Numbered from the stretch's first letter, positions 1 through 5,983 are shown. The stretch: DNA of 6,076 nucleotides from Porticoccaceae bacterium UBA4026 (GCA_002382445.1 DGAQ01000067.1:1022-7097), one strand, 5' to 3'. The notes: generated by a model from the letters alone, not told the origin. Numbers and translations are program-made.

Positions 1-739
1 TGCGAAATGTGATGAATATATCGTGCAGCATATTACTGTCGGCATGTCCTTTGCCGCTGGCGATTTTGGGAATGTATTGCCAAGTACCGGCAATGCAGAT
101 GACGCTAAACAGTACGACGAGCAGGCCGTTGACCCAGCCAAAAAAATGGTAATTGTCGATGAGGAAGCGACCGTCAAGGCCATTTTCTTCCTTAAATAAA
201 AAAATCAGGGCGGTGGCCGAGACAAGAGTGCCGAAAAACCAGGCCATATTGGTGCGCGCCGAAGCCAGCTGTGTACGTTCGTGATAGTCCTCGGTAATCT
301 CTGCACCCAGGGCTAGGTAGGGCACCATAAAAAAGGTCAGAGCTGTGCGTACCAGCAGTATGCTGATCAGCAGCCAGGTAAACAGCTGGCCTTGGTCGCT
401 CAGCACACTGCCAGGTGGCCCGTACAGCATGACAAAACCCGCAGCCATTGGAATAACAGCGGCAATCATTAACGGGTGGCGGCGGCCAATGCGCGAGCGC
501 AAACGGTCTGACCAGGCGCCAACCAGTGGGTCGCTGATACCATCCCAGATAATTGAAATGCCGATGGCAAGACCGGTCAGCGTCCCCGACAGGCCCAGCA
601 CCTGCTTGTAGTAAAGCAGGACAAAGACACCCATTGCCGCCTCTTTGAGTGCGTGACTGACAATACCCGAGCTATACAGCAGACGGTTATGCAAGCCAAT
701 ACTTGAGACGTCATTGGAATAAGTTTGAAAATTTCGCAT
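1..739 (-). CDS. GPH-family (MelB-like) sugar:cation symporter, MFS; C-terminus cut by window edge
   Basis: Inner-membrane secondary transporter of the glycoside-pentoside-hexuronide family, which usually takes up sugars or glycosides with H+ or Na+. The first 246 codons are present; family members are usually about 450-500 aa, so roughly the second half lies outside the window. The sequence shows hydrophobic segments at about residues 33-48, 52-68, 90-107, 119-138, 164-182 and 199-218. The loop 2-3 signature includes D66, D70, D78 and GRRHP at 85-89. The family stretch PYLALGAEIT at 140-149 is followed by a charged segment with R155. The start at 739 is the first ATG after an in-frame TAG; a weak GAG lies about 8 nt upstream. 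It is on the same strand as the export genes but 416 bp beyond wzc, so it is probably a separate transcription unit. The substrate cannot be told; a link to the exopolysaccharide genes is possible but unsupported. Confidence 0.88.
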   Translation of the reverse strand, partial: MRNFQTYSNDVSSIGLHNRLLYSSGIVSHALKEAAMGVFVLLYYKQVLGLSGTLTGLAIGISIIWDGISDPLVGAWSDRLRSRIGRRHPLMIAAVIPMAAGFVMLYGPPGSVLSDQGQLFTWLLISILLVRTALTFFMVPYLALGAEITEDYHERTQLASARTNMAWFFGTLVSATALIFLFKEENGLDGRFLIDNYHFFGWVNGLLVVLFSVICIAGTWQYIPKIASGKGHADSNMLHDIFITFR

Positions 740-765
740 TAAAGAACTCGAATCATTTCCCTAAG

Positions 766-790
766 TGTAATACGGGGGAATATGTAATAC
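766..790. repeat. Tandem 8-bp repeat TGTAATAC upstream of the transporter gene
   Basis: TGTAATAC occurs at 766-773 and again at 783-790, start to start 17 bp, separated by CGGGGG-type sequence. It lies 27-51 bp upstream of the transporter start codon, where an operator or activator site would be expected. No protein can be assigned to it. Confidence 0.45.
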
Positions 791-963
791 TGAATAGAAA
801 TATGCAAAATCAGCCCATCAACTCATTGTTTTAAAGGCGTAAATGACTCTAATATCTGAGGTTTTAGTTATAGCTCGCTTACTCCAAGTACTGTAATGAA
901 ACTCTATCTGAAAATGAGTTGTCATAAGTTCCGGCATCAGCTTCAAGATCACTATTTCATAGA

Positions 964-1022
964 GCCCGGATGGTGAAATTGGTAGACATGGTAATTTCAG
1001 GCGCTAGTTCTCTAATGGGCGT
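964..1022 (+). pseudogene. Degenerate tRNA-Leu(CAG)-like 5' portion
   Basis: The sequence begins GCCCGGATGGTGAAATTGG and continues GTAGACAT, the acceptor strand and D-arm signature of bacterial leucine tRNAs. D-stem GTG pairs with CAT allowing one wobble. The 7-nt anticodon loop TTCAGGC (996-1002) would place CAG at 998-1000 with G37, as in tRNA-Leu(CAG). Alignment to E. coli tRNA-Leu(CAG) as I recall it runs without gaps through the long variable arm. The anticodon stem (991-995 with 1003-1007) has two mismatches and a wobble. After 1022 there is no TTCRA T-loop, no TCCGGGC acceptor partner and no CCA. It therefore looks like a decayed or truncated gene, not a working tRNA. A tRNA-like regulatory RNA cannot be excluded. 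Confidence 0.6.
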
Positions 1023-1155
1023 TCCTGCCCCAGGTAGCATGGTCAAACGTAACCCGTTGTTTTTTATAGATTGAATCATAACTTTACAAAATTGAACCCA
1101 CCTAGCTTCAGGCAGACTTTAGAACGCTGGGATCTAGCTTTTACTAGCAAGCTTC

Positions 1156-3486
1156 CTAATTAATTTTCGACAACGCGTCGAGCTCTTCAGGCGTTAATAG
1201 ATTTTTCTGTAAGCCATATTGGTCCTCCCCCCTCCCCCTAGTGGGTAATTTGCGATAATCCCCTAGTTTGTCACTAAAAAGGAATGCTTCATCATAGTAG
1301 TAGCCACTGCTCTTCTTTTCGACCGCGTTAAAAATGATGCCCTTAGTTGCGACGCCGTTGAGTTCAAAGCGGCTATTCGCTGCGGCAACCTCCGTTTCTG
1401 TGCATATCCCAAAGCGCGCAACCATCATATTCGTGCCACAGTGCTGTCCGACAAGTGAGGCATCAGTCACCGCCAGAATTGGTGGCGTATCAAAGAATAT
1501 CACGTCATAATCTTCGCTTAACTGCTTGGACATTTTTACAAACATTGGGCCCATCAGCAATTCGGATGGGTTACTGGGAACCTTACCCCGCGGCATGAAG
1601 TAGAGATTATCCACCTTCGTTGTCCTAATTGCCTGTCTCACACTGATGGTTCCAGAAAGGACCTCAGCCAATCCATTCTCTGACTTCGCACCAAATGTTC
1701 GGTGTAGATAACTTCTTCTCATGTCAGCGTCAACAATCAGCACGCGCTGCCCTGAATTTGCTAACAAAGTCGCAAGGTTGACGCTAACAAAGGACTTTCC
1801 CACACCGGGGCTGGCACTTGAAATCATCACCCTATTGTTCTTGCTATCCGACATCAAGAATCGAAGGCATGTCCGAAAACTCCTGAGTGCCTCGATCGCT
1901 GAGTCATCGGGGGAGTCGTTCGCCAGAAGATTGTAATTTACTGTTGTCTTGATCTTCTTCGTCAAAAAGTGCCTAGGTCGGATATTCGTAAGGCTTGCGG
2001 ACAGCTGATTATCAGAGAGTGGAATCGTGGCATGGACTGTCAGACCCAAGTCAGTGAACGTCTTTTGATCTATAATGCCTGCCTTCATAAAAGAGCGCAG
2101 CAGTACAATCATGACACCAAGCATACCACCCAGCAGCGTACCAAGTATCGCGATAAGCGAACGCTTAGGGGCGACGATATTGGGCAGAACCACAGCTTCG
2201 TCCATTAGGCGAACGTTGCCCTTTCTACTGGCCTTCAACATCGATAGCTCCTGCCGACGGCTATCAAGTGAAGCAAAGATGGTCTTGTGGGCCTCAAAAT
2301 CTCGCGTGAGGGCCAGTATCTTCTTCTGTGTGTCTGGTAGCTGTGACAGCTTAGTTCTTAGCTTAGTCCTCTGTTCTTGGAGATTCTCCTGCTGACGTTT
2401 GAACGAAATATAATTAGGATGAATTCGAGTGAAACGGCGCGAAATTTCCACCTCACTAATTGACATTGCGTTGATGTCCGCCTCGATCTGGACCAGGCTG
2501 TCCAGAGCGGCTCCAGCCTCAAGGGACAGGTCCACTGAGACGCGCTCGCTCCTGAAGTCATTGAGGGCCTCTTCTGAATAGGAGAGGTCAGCCTTCACAC
2601 CACGGATCTGCTGCTCCAGAAAGTCGAGAGTACTCTCTGCTTCTGATGACAGGCGTTGCATACTTTGGCGATAAAAGTTGCTCGTTACCGAGTCCACAAC
2701 CTCCAAAATATAATCTCTGTCTGCGCCCTCAAGCGCGATCTCTATGATGCCCGTGCCCTTGCCCTTCTCTGACACCGACAGAGTCGCTTGCAGATTTAAC
2801 ATAGCATCAAAGCGGCCTGACTTTCTCACCTCAAATCGGGTACCTGGCCGAGCAGTCAGACTGTCGACTAGAATTTGTATCTCACCACCTAGTGCGAAAG
2901 CCTTCTCACCGACGGAGCCTGTCAAAAGTTCCTCATCATTGTGATACAGCGAGAACTGTTGCTCATCAAGGGCAACGAGTTCTAGAGGCTGACCTAGGTA
3001 GCTCCTCGGCACTTGCAGGTATGATACGCGAACCTTTTCGCCGCCCCAGGCATAGCTTTCGAGCCCAAACGCGGCATCTGCAGGACCTGCGCCGGCATGA
3101 CGCCTAGCCAAGGCAGCACCTATCACTGGAAAATAGATTGGTGAGGCATGTGTCGTGAGGTCAAGCTCATTCACCACTTTACCCAATACCATACGAGTCT
3201 TTAAGAGGTGCAGCTCTTGGACGACCGAGGTCTCAGAGGCAATTATCTCCGCCGTATCGTCAAGCCCGGGAATACCCTGAGCGTTTTTTTCTATAAGAAT
3301 GAAGCTATTAGCCCGGTAGATCGGGTCCAAAACCAGTGCGTAGAGGACCGCCAAAGTAGCAAACATGGTAACGAAGGCTGCGATAATATAGCGCCCGTCT
3401 AGCAAAATACCCAGCAATTTGAACAGGTCTATCTCGTCATCAAACTGCGCGCCAGAGTTTTGCCCTTGATTTATCTCATTCAACAT
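1156..3486 (-). CDS. wzc: Wzc-like polysaccharide co-polymerase / bacterial tyrosine autokinase
   Basis: Inner-membrane PCP-2a protein that pairs with Wza to assemble and export capsule or exopolysaccharide; cycles of tyrosine autophosphorylation drive oligomer assembly. Order of parts in 776 aa: Wzz-type N-terminus with membrane helix about 33-53; periplasmic region with coiled-coil-rich part about 275-410; GNVR-type segment ending in the second helix about 443-464; cytoplasmic BY-kinase. Kinase motifs are E532/R535/R538 (ExxRxxR oligomerisation motif), Walker A ASPGVGKS 558-565 with K564, Walker A' VLIVDADMR 582-590 and Walker B VIFFDTPP 662-669. The C-terminal tyrosines are Y729-731, Y744 and Y757, a sparse cluster followed by a 45-residue tail. 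An AAGG lies about 10 nt before the start. It follows the wza-like gene after 60 bp; no wzb phosphatase lies between. A G6/G5 tract sits in the tail codons. Confidence 0.93.
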   Translation of the reverse strand: MLNEINQGQNSGAQFDDEIDLFKLLGILLDGRYIIAAFVTMFATLAVLYALVLDPIYRANSFILIEKNAQGIPGLDDTAEIIASETSVVQELHLLKTRMVLGKVVNELDLTTHASPIYFPVIGAALARRHAGAGPADAAFGLESYAWGGEKVRVSYLQVPRSYLGQPLELVALDEQQFSLYHNDEELLTGSVGEKAFALGGEIQILVDSLTARPGTRFEVRKSGRFDAMLNLQATLSVSEKGKGTGIIEIALEGADRDYILEVVDSVTSNFYRQSMQRLSSEAESTLDFLEQQIRGVKADLSYSEEALNDFRSERVSVDLSLEAGAALDSLVQIEADINAMSISEVEISRRFTRIHPNYISFKRQQENLQEQRTKLRTKLSQLPDTQKKILALTRDFEAHKTIFASLDSRRQELSMLKASRKGNVRLMDEAVVLPNIVAPKRSLIAILGTLLGGMLGVMIVLLRSFMKAGIIDQKTFTDLGLTVHATIPLSDNQLSASLTNIRPRHFLTKKIKTTVNYNLLANDSPDDSAIEALRSFRTCLRFLMSDSKNNRVMISSASPGVGKSFVSVNLATLLANSGQRVLIVDADMRRSYLHRTFGAKSENGLAEVLSGTISVRQAIRTTKVDNLYFMPRGKVPSNPSELLMGPMFVKMSKQLSEDYDVIFFDTPPILAVTDASLVGQHCGTNMMVARFGICTETEVAAANSRFELNGVATKGIIFNAVEKKSSGYYYDEAFLFSDKLGDYRKLPTRGRGEDQYGLQKNLLTPEELDALSKIN
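1224..1239 (-). repeat. G-rich tract (G5AG6) in wzc C-terminal tail codons
   Basis: The coding strand reads AGGGGGAGGGGGGAGG, encoding the RGRGED stretch at about residues 750-755, between Y744 and Y757. It is slippage-prone; a frameshift here would change only the last 25 or so residues. Confidence 0.85.
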
Positions 3487-3546
3487 GTGACGCCGACCTT
3501 TGCTATTACAGTTGCCCCGACGTATCGACGCAAAAGCATACTTTGA

Positions 3547-4911
3547 TTAATTGCCACGTTGGATTACCTCGACCTGGTAGATGCCACTGAGACTACTGGT
3601 CAATTGGTTCAGCAGCTTGTTCCAGCGCGCGATGGGGGCGGAGGTAACATATACAATATCCATTGGCTTGAGCCTGAACTGTGTACTTAGGATGAGCATG
3701 GGGCCCATGGATGCGTCAAGCTGGTAAATGTCAACAATCTTTGAGGCAGAATCGCTGGCCCTCAATACAAAAATACCCGAAGCGCTAGCTGAAGCCTCAT
3801 TGATACCGCCGACATTGTTGAGCGCCTCGGCAAGTGTCAAACCATTGCGGTCAATTCGCTGGGTCCCGGCATTAATCACGTCACCCATCACGAACACCTT
3901 AAGAGCGTCGTTGCGCGGCACATGAACCAAATCATTAGATCTAAGCAACCTGTTCTGACTCAGGTCCCCCATTTGATAGAGTGCGGAGAGGTCGAGGGTC
4001 TGCTTGGTCACCTCACCATCGCGGGTTGCGGTCAAAGTGACTGAGCGCCAGTCTGCGTCGGGCGCCATGCCACCACGATCGTTTAGCGCGTCAAGTAATG
4101 TCATGGGTACGTCCGTAACAGGCACCATACTCGGATTGAGCACCGCGCCAGATACAAATACGCGCTGAGATCGGAAGCATGCCACGGACACATCGACCTG
4201 AGGTCTCTCAAGATATCGAGCCAATTTTTTTATAATGAAATCCCTAATCTCGGTAACATGTTTACCATCAACGGAGACCGTGCCAACATATGGGTAATAA
4301 ATTGTCCCGTCAGAGTGAATCACATTGCCCGCTTCACAAGCCGACCTTTGCCCCCCCTGCGGGATCGTTAGCTCAGGATGCTCCCAGACCGTGATATTGA
4401 GCACGTCTCCCGGCGCTACACGATAGATGTAGCTGTCCATCTGCTCCTGTAGGGTCATGTTTGAACTGCTGTCTATTTTAGTGCTTTCTAAAACAATACT
4501 CTCTGTACCAAACTGTGAATCGACTTTCTGCTTTATAGCCTGAGCAGTACTCTTGTCTAATTTCGGGCCTATATATACCCTCTGAAGATCGTTACCCTTT
4601 ATTTTAAGATTTTTACTGAAAATATTGAATCCCTCAGACACTAGAGCCCTTTGCATTTGTTGTGCTTTAGACTTGTTAGCAAAACTCGCCACTTGCACGG
4701 TCCAAGATTTCTCAGACTGCATCTCAACAATAAGGGCATGAGTGATTGGAATAAGCTCCACACTCCCACTCTGCGAGACGCCTTTTCCAAGCACTCCGTC
4801 GCTAGAGATATGCACGCCAGGTATAACCGTGCAGCCGCCGAGAATGAAAACGCAGAGTAGGGCTAACTCTCGCCCTACTCTGCGTAAAGCATTAATCGTC
4901 ATATATTCCAT
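3547..4911 (-). CDS. wza: Wza-like outer-membrane polysaccharide export lipoprotein with inserted SPOR domain
   Basis: Forms the octameric outer-membrane channel that works with Wzc to export polysaccharide. Length is 454 aa against 379 in E. coli. Signal peptide residues 1-26 with lipobox LGGC, Cys27 lipidated, Thr28 at +2 (outer-membrane sorting). Then TVIPG as in E. coli Wza. Residues 69-141 are an extra SPOR-like domain (WTVQVASF at 70-77, RVYIGP at 111-116). Homology to Wza resumes at MTLQEQMDSY (152). The PES domain spans about 159-247 with YRVAPGDVLNITVWEHPEL at 163-181. Two SLBB domains follow at about 250-333 and 337-423. A C-terminal amphipathic helix starts near ARWNKLLNQL, the region that forms the outer-membrane alpha-barrel in E. 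coli. The start at 4911 overlaps the upstream small ORF's stop (TAATG), suggesting coupling; ATG at 4902 is an alternative start with TGGA before it. Codons 9-21 form a 14-bp hairpin. Confidence 0.93.
   Translation of the reverse strand: MEYMTINALRRVGRELALLCVFILGGCTVIPGVHISSDGVLGKGVSQSGSVELIPITHALIVEMQSEKSWTVQVASFANKSKAQQMQRALVSEGFNIFSKNLKIKGNDLQRVYIGPKLDKSTAQAIKQKVDSQFGTESIVLESTKIDSSSNMTLQEQMDSYIYRVAPGDVLNITVWEHPELTIPQGGQRSACEAGNVIHSDGTIYYPYVGTVSVDGKHVTEIRDFIIKKLARYLERPQVDVSVACFRSQRVFVSGAVLNPSMVPVTDVPMTLLDALNDRGGMAPDADWRSVTLTATRDGEVTKQTLDLSALYQMGDLSQNRLLRSNDLVHVPRNDALKVFVMGDVINAGTQRIDRNGLTLAEALNNVGGINEASASASGIFVLRASDSASKIVDIYQLDASMGPMLILSTQFRLKPMDIVYVTSAPIARWNKLLNQLTSSLSGIYQVEVIQRGN
4351..4357 (-). 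repeat. Seven-G homopolymer within wza coding strand
   Basis: Seven consecutive C on the plus strand, read as G7 in the gene (codons CAG GGG GGG CAA, residues Q185-Q188), at the start of the PES domain loop. A slip of one base would truncate the exporter. Confidence 0.9.
4489..4707 (-). other. SPOR-domain insertion inside the wza-like gene
   Basis: Residues 69-141 of the export lipoprotein match the SPOR pattern: strand 1 WTVQVASF with the conserved VQ, then NKSKAQQMQRALVSEGF (helix 1), then RVYIGP and a second helix KSTAQAIKQKVDSQFG. The usual GPF is GPK here. SPOR domains bind denuded glycan strands enriched at the division septum (established for FtsN and DamX). The flanking sequence aligns with E. 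coli Wza on both sides, so the domain is inserted rather than added at an end. Confidence 0.82.
4850..4885 (-). promoter_or_regulatory. Perfect 14-bp hairpin with short U-tract in wza signal-peptide codons (possible attenuator)
   Basis: Arms 4850-4863 and 4872-4885 are perfectly complementary (ACGCAGAGTAGGGC with GCCCTACTCTGCGT in transcript order), with an 8-nt loop GAGAGTTA. In the transcript the stem is followed by TTTCATTCT, so the whole resembles an intrinsic terminator, although the U-tract is interrupted. It begins 26 nt after the A of the wza ATG and covers codons 9-21 of the signal peptide. Possible roles are attenuation, translation slowing or RNA stability. A DNA-binding palindrome is also possible. 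Confidence 0.75.
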
Positions 4912-5102
4912 TATTTTCTGCTTGGTGGCGTCTTGCGCCGTACTATGATTGTCGAGAAAGGACTCACAAAAATATTACCAACACACATTACAAAAGAACC
5001 CTTTAACTCTTGTGTCTCCAGCAGCTGCGAGATCAAGGGAATTTCGCTTATCTTAAACCCGAGTTTCCGTAGATAGTTGAATAGGTGTGTTGTCTTTTTC
5101 AT
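4911..5102 (-). CDS. Small 63-aa protein of unknown function, coupled to wza
   Basis: I do not recognise this protein. It starts MKKTTHLFNYLRK (basic), has an amphipathic stretch at about 18-33, and then a moderately hydrophobic stretch at about 36-54 (SFVMCVGNIFVSPFSTIIV) followed by RRK. It could be a small single-span membrane protein or a leader peptide. Its TAA stop shares one base with the wza ATG (TAATG, base 4911), a typical arrangement for termination-reinitiation, and wza itself has no strong Shine-Dalgarno sequence; this is the main support for the ORF being real. Its own ribosome binding site is weak: TAAG about 6 nt upstream, and AAAGG too far at about 19 nt. It is the first ORF after the AT-rich control region. 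It might be spurious, with wza simply having a leader. Confidence 0.5.
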   Translation of the reverse strand: MKKTTHLFNYLRKLGFKISEIPLISQLLETQELKGSFVMCVGNIFVSPFSTIIVRRKTPPSRK

Positions 5103-5135
5103 GATAGTACTTAAAATGACCTTTTATGGTGCATT

Positions 5136-5184
5136 AAATTTTACTTATCGACAAATTTTACTTATAGTTAATTTTACATCTTAT
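5136..5184. repeat. Three direct repeats of AATTTTAC at 16-17 bp spacing
   Basis: AAATTTTACTTAT is exact at 5136-5148 and 5153-5165. A third, shorter copy, AATTTTAC, is at 5170-5177 followed by ATCTTAT. Core starts are 5137, 5154 and 5170. They lie between the divergent genes and read as an iterated operator; which protein binds is unknown. Confidence 0.7.
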
Positions 5185-5187
5185 CAA
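5159..5187 (-). promoter_or_regulatory. Candidate promoter for the small ORF-wza-wzc operon
   Basis: On the minus strand a -35-like TTGATA (5182-5187) precedes TATAAG (5161-5166, 15-bp spacer) or TAAGTA (5159-5164, 17-bp spacer). It overlaps the AATTTTAC repeats, so a repeat-binding protein would affect it. AT-rich DNA makes chance matches likely. Confidence 0.3.
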
Positions 5188-5209
5188 ATTTAAATAGCAA
5201 GCTAAATTT
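5186..5209. promoter_or_regulatory. Inverted repeat, candidate TetR operator
   Basis: Arms AAATTTA (5186-5192) and TAAATTT (5203-5209) flank a 10-bp spacer, with a second small palindrome TAGC-AA-GCTA (5195-5204) inside. It overlaps a weak plus-strand promoter (TTATCA 5181-5186, 16-bp spacer, TAAATT 5203-5208) that would give a leader of about 20 nt for the TetR gene. This fits autoregulation, but AT-rich sequence often yields such arms. Confidence 0.35.
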
Positions 5210-5224
5210 ATAGAAATCAGCTTT

Positions 5225-5230
5225 TGAGGT
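5225..5230 (+). promoter_or_regulatory. Ribosome binding site of the TetR-family gene
   Basis: TGAGGT lies 6 nt before ATG 5237. It is a good Shine-Dalgarno match and settles this start. Confidence 0.75.
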
Positions 5231-5236
5231 AGCTCA

Positions 5237-5908
5237 ATGAACGCTAAAGGGAAATCTCTGGAAAACAGTACTCGTCAGGCGAATAAAATTTTGCGTCGTA
5301 ACCGTATCCTCAATATCGCAAAACACTTAATTGCTTCAGAGGGCTTGGAGGCATTCACTCTAAGTCAGCTCGCTGACAAAGCTGGTGTATCTGTTCCGAC
5401 GATCCACAACTTATTTGGCAAAAAAAGTGATATCTATCAGGAGCTAATTGCTGAGTTGGTCATAGCCCTGCAAGGCGTCATGTCTAAGCCGATGTTCGGC
5501 GATCCCGTTGAGAGCGCTAAATTTTTCGCCCAGTCTATCGTAAGTATGTATACAGATAATGAGGATTTTTACCGCGCCGCATATATGGCTGGAAATCAAG
5601 AGGGCATATTTGATGATCGTAAATCGAAGGATGGATTCGTCCAGCAGTCGATTAAAATTGCAGAACGGTGTTGCGTCGCTGCCTTAAAAGAAGGATTCCT
5701 TTTAGGGAATATCGGAACTAGCACGCTCACCAGGCAACTTTACCAATGCCACCGACTCGGGCGACAAGACTGGGTCTATGCGCATATTGATTTGAATGAA
5801 TATTACCATCAAGTATTAGAAGGTATGCTCATGGTTTATGCTACCGATGCCACTCCTGAATGTCACAAAAGATTGGCCAAAGAACTCAAGCGGCTCAATA
5901 GCCAGTAA
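5237..5908 (+). CDS. TetR/AcrR-family transcriptional regulator
   Basis: One-component repressor type of 223 aa, a usual length for the family. The N-terminal DNA-binding domain covers about residues 20-70: helix RILNIAKHLIASEG, then the helix-turn-helix TLSQLADKAGVSVPTIHNLF (41-60) and GKKSDIYQELI. A basic 20-residue N-terminal extension precedes it. The rest is a helical ligand-binding/dimerisation domain with no signature that tells the ligand; C145 and C146 are adjacent, and C171 and C209 are further cysteines. It diverges from the small ORF-wza-wzc operon across 134 bp, the classic position for a local regulator, so it likely controls that operon and itself. The target is inferred from position only. 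It has a good Shine-Dalgarno and probable terminators downstream. Confidence 0.93.
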   Translation: MNAKGKSLENSTRQANKILRRNRILNIAKHLIASEGLEAFTLSQLADKAGVSVPTIHNLFGKKSDIYQELIAELVIALQGVMSKPMFGDPVESAKFFAQSIVSMYTDNEDFYRAAYMAGNQEGIFDDRKSKDGFVQQSIKIAERCCVAALKEGFLLGNIGTSTLTRQLYQCHRLGRQDWVYAHIDLNEYYHQVLEGMLMVYATDATPECHKRLAKELKRLNSQ

Positions 5909-5945
5909 ACCCTACCGTTATTCAAGGCACCGATGTGTTTGTGGT

Positions 5946-5982
5946 GCTAATCAACTTTACAGCAGGATTGGCCGTTTTTTTT
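5946..5982 (+). terminator. Probable intrinsic terminator after the TetR-family gene
   Basis: Stem GCTAATC (5946-5952) with GATTGGC (5966-5972), 7 bp including one G.U pair, 13-nt loop, then CG and eight T (5975-5982). It sits 37 bp past the TetR stop. The stem is modest but the T-run is strong. Confidence 0.5.
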
Positions 5983-5983
5983 A

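Larger units (their letters stand above)
740..1155. other. 416-bp non-coding gap between wzc-like gene and transporter gene
   Basis: No convincing coding sequence is seen on either strand. It holds the TGTAATAC tandem repeat near the transporter start and the tRNA-Leu-like remnant at 964-1022. After the remnant, a short AACG/CGTT stem followed by a T-run (about 1047-1066) is too weak to call a terminator. I see no clear terminator for the wzc-like gene in this gap. The widely spaced 9-bp inverted pair CAACTCATT (819-827) and AATGAGTTG (913-921) has no obvious role. Confidence 0.6.

Noticed and set aside
739..756. Five-codon mini-ORF (MIRVL) ending in TAATG on the transporter start
   Set aside because: The AGGG before its ATG is only 2 nt away and the ORF is too short to judge; the overlap is probably chance.
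819..921. Inverted pair CAACTCATT / AATGAGTTG
   Set aside because: 9-bp arms with an 85-bp spacer do not extend and give no plausible hairpin or element ends.
964..1060. Functional tRNA-Leu gene
   Set aside because: No T-loop motif, no acceptor 3' partner for GCCCGGA, and a mismatched anticodon stem; kept only as a remnant.
1160..1195. FliM-like EIDAL motif in the Wzc tail (LTPEELDAL)
   Set aside because: Short helix-cap sequences of this type are common; no other chemotaxis or flagellar context.
1224..1239. G-quadruplex in the wzc tail
   Set aside because: Runs of 5, 6 and 2 G with single-base gaps do not give four separate runs of three or more G.
5226..5234. ops/JUMPstart-like GAGGTAGCT
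   Set aside because: It is on the plus strand, is the TetR gene's ribosome binding site, and does not match GGCGGTAG.
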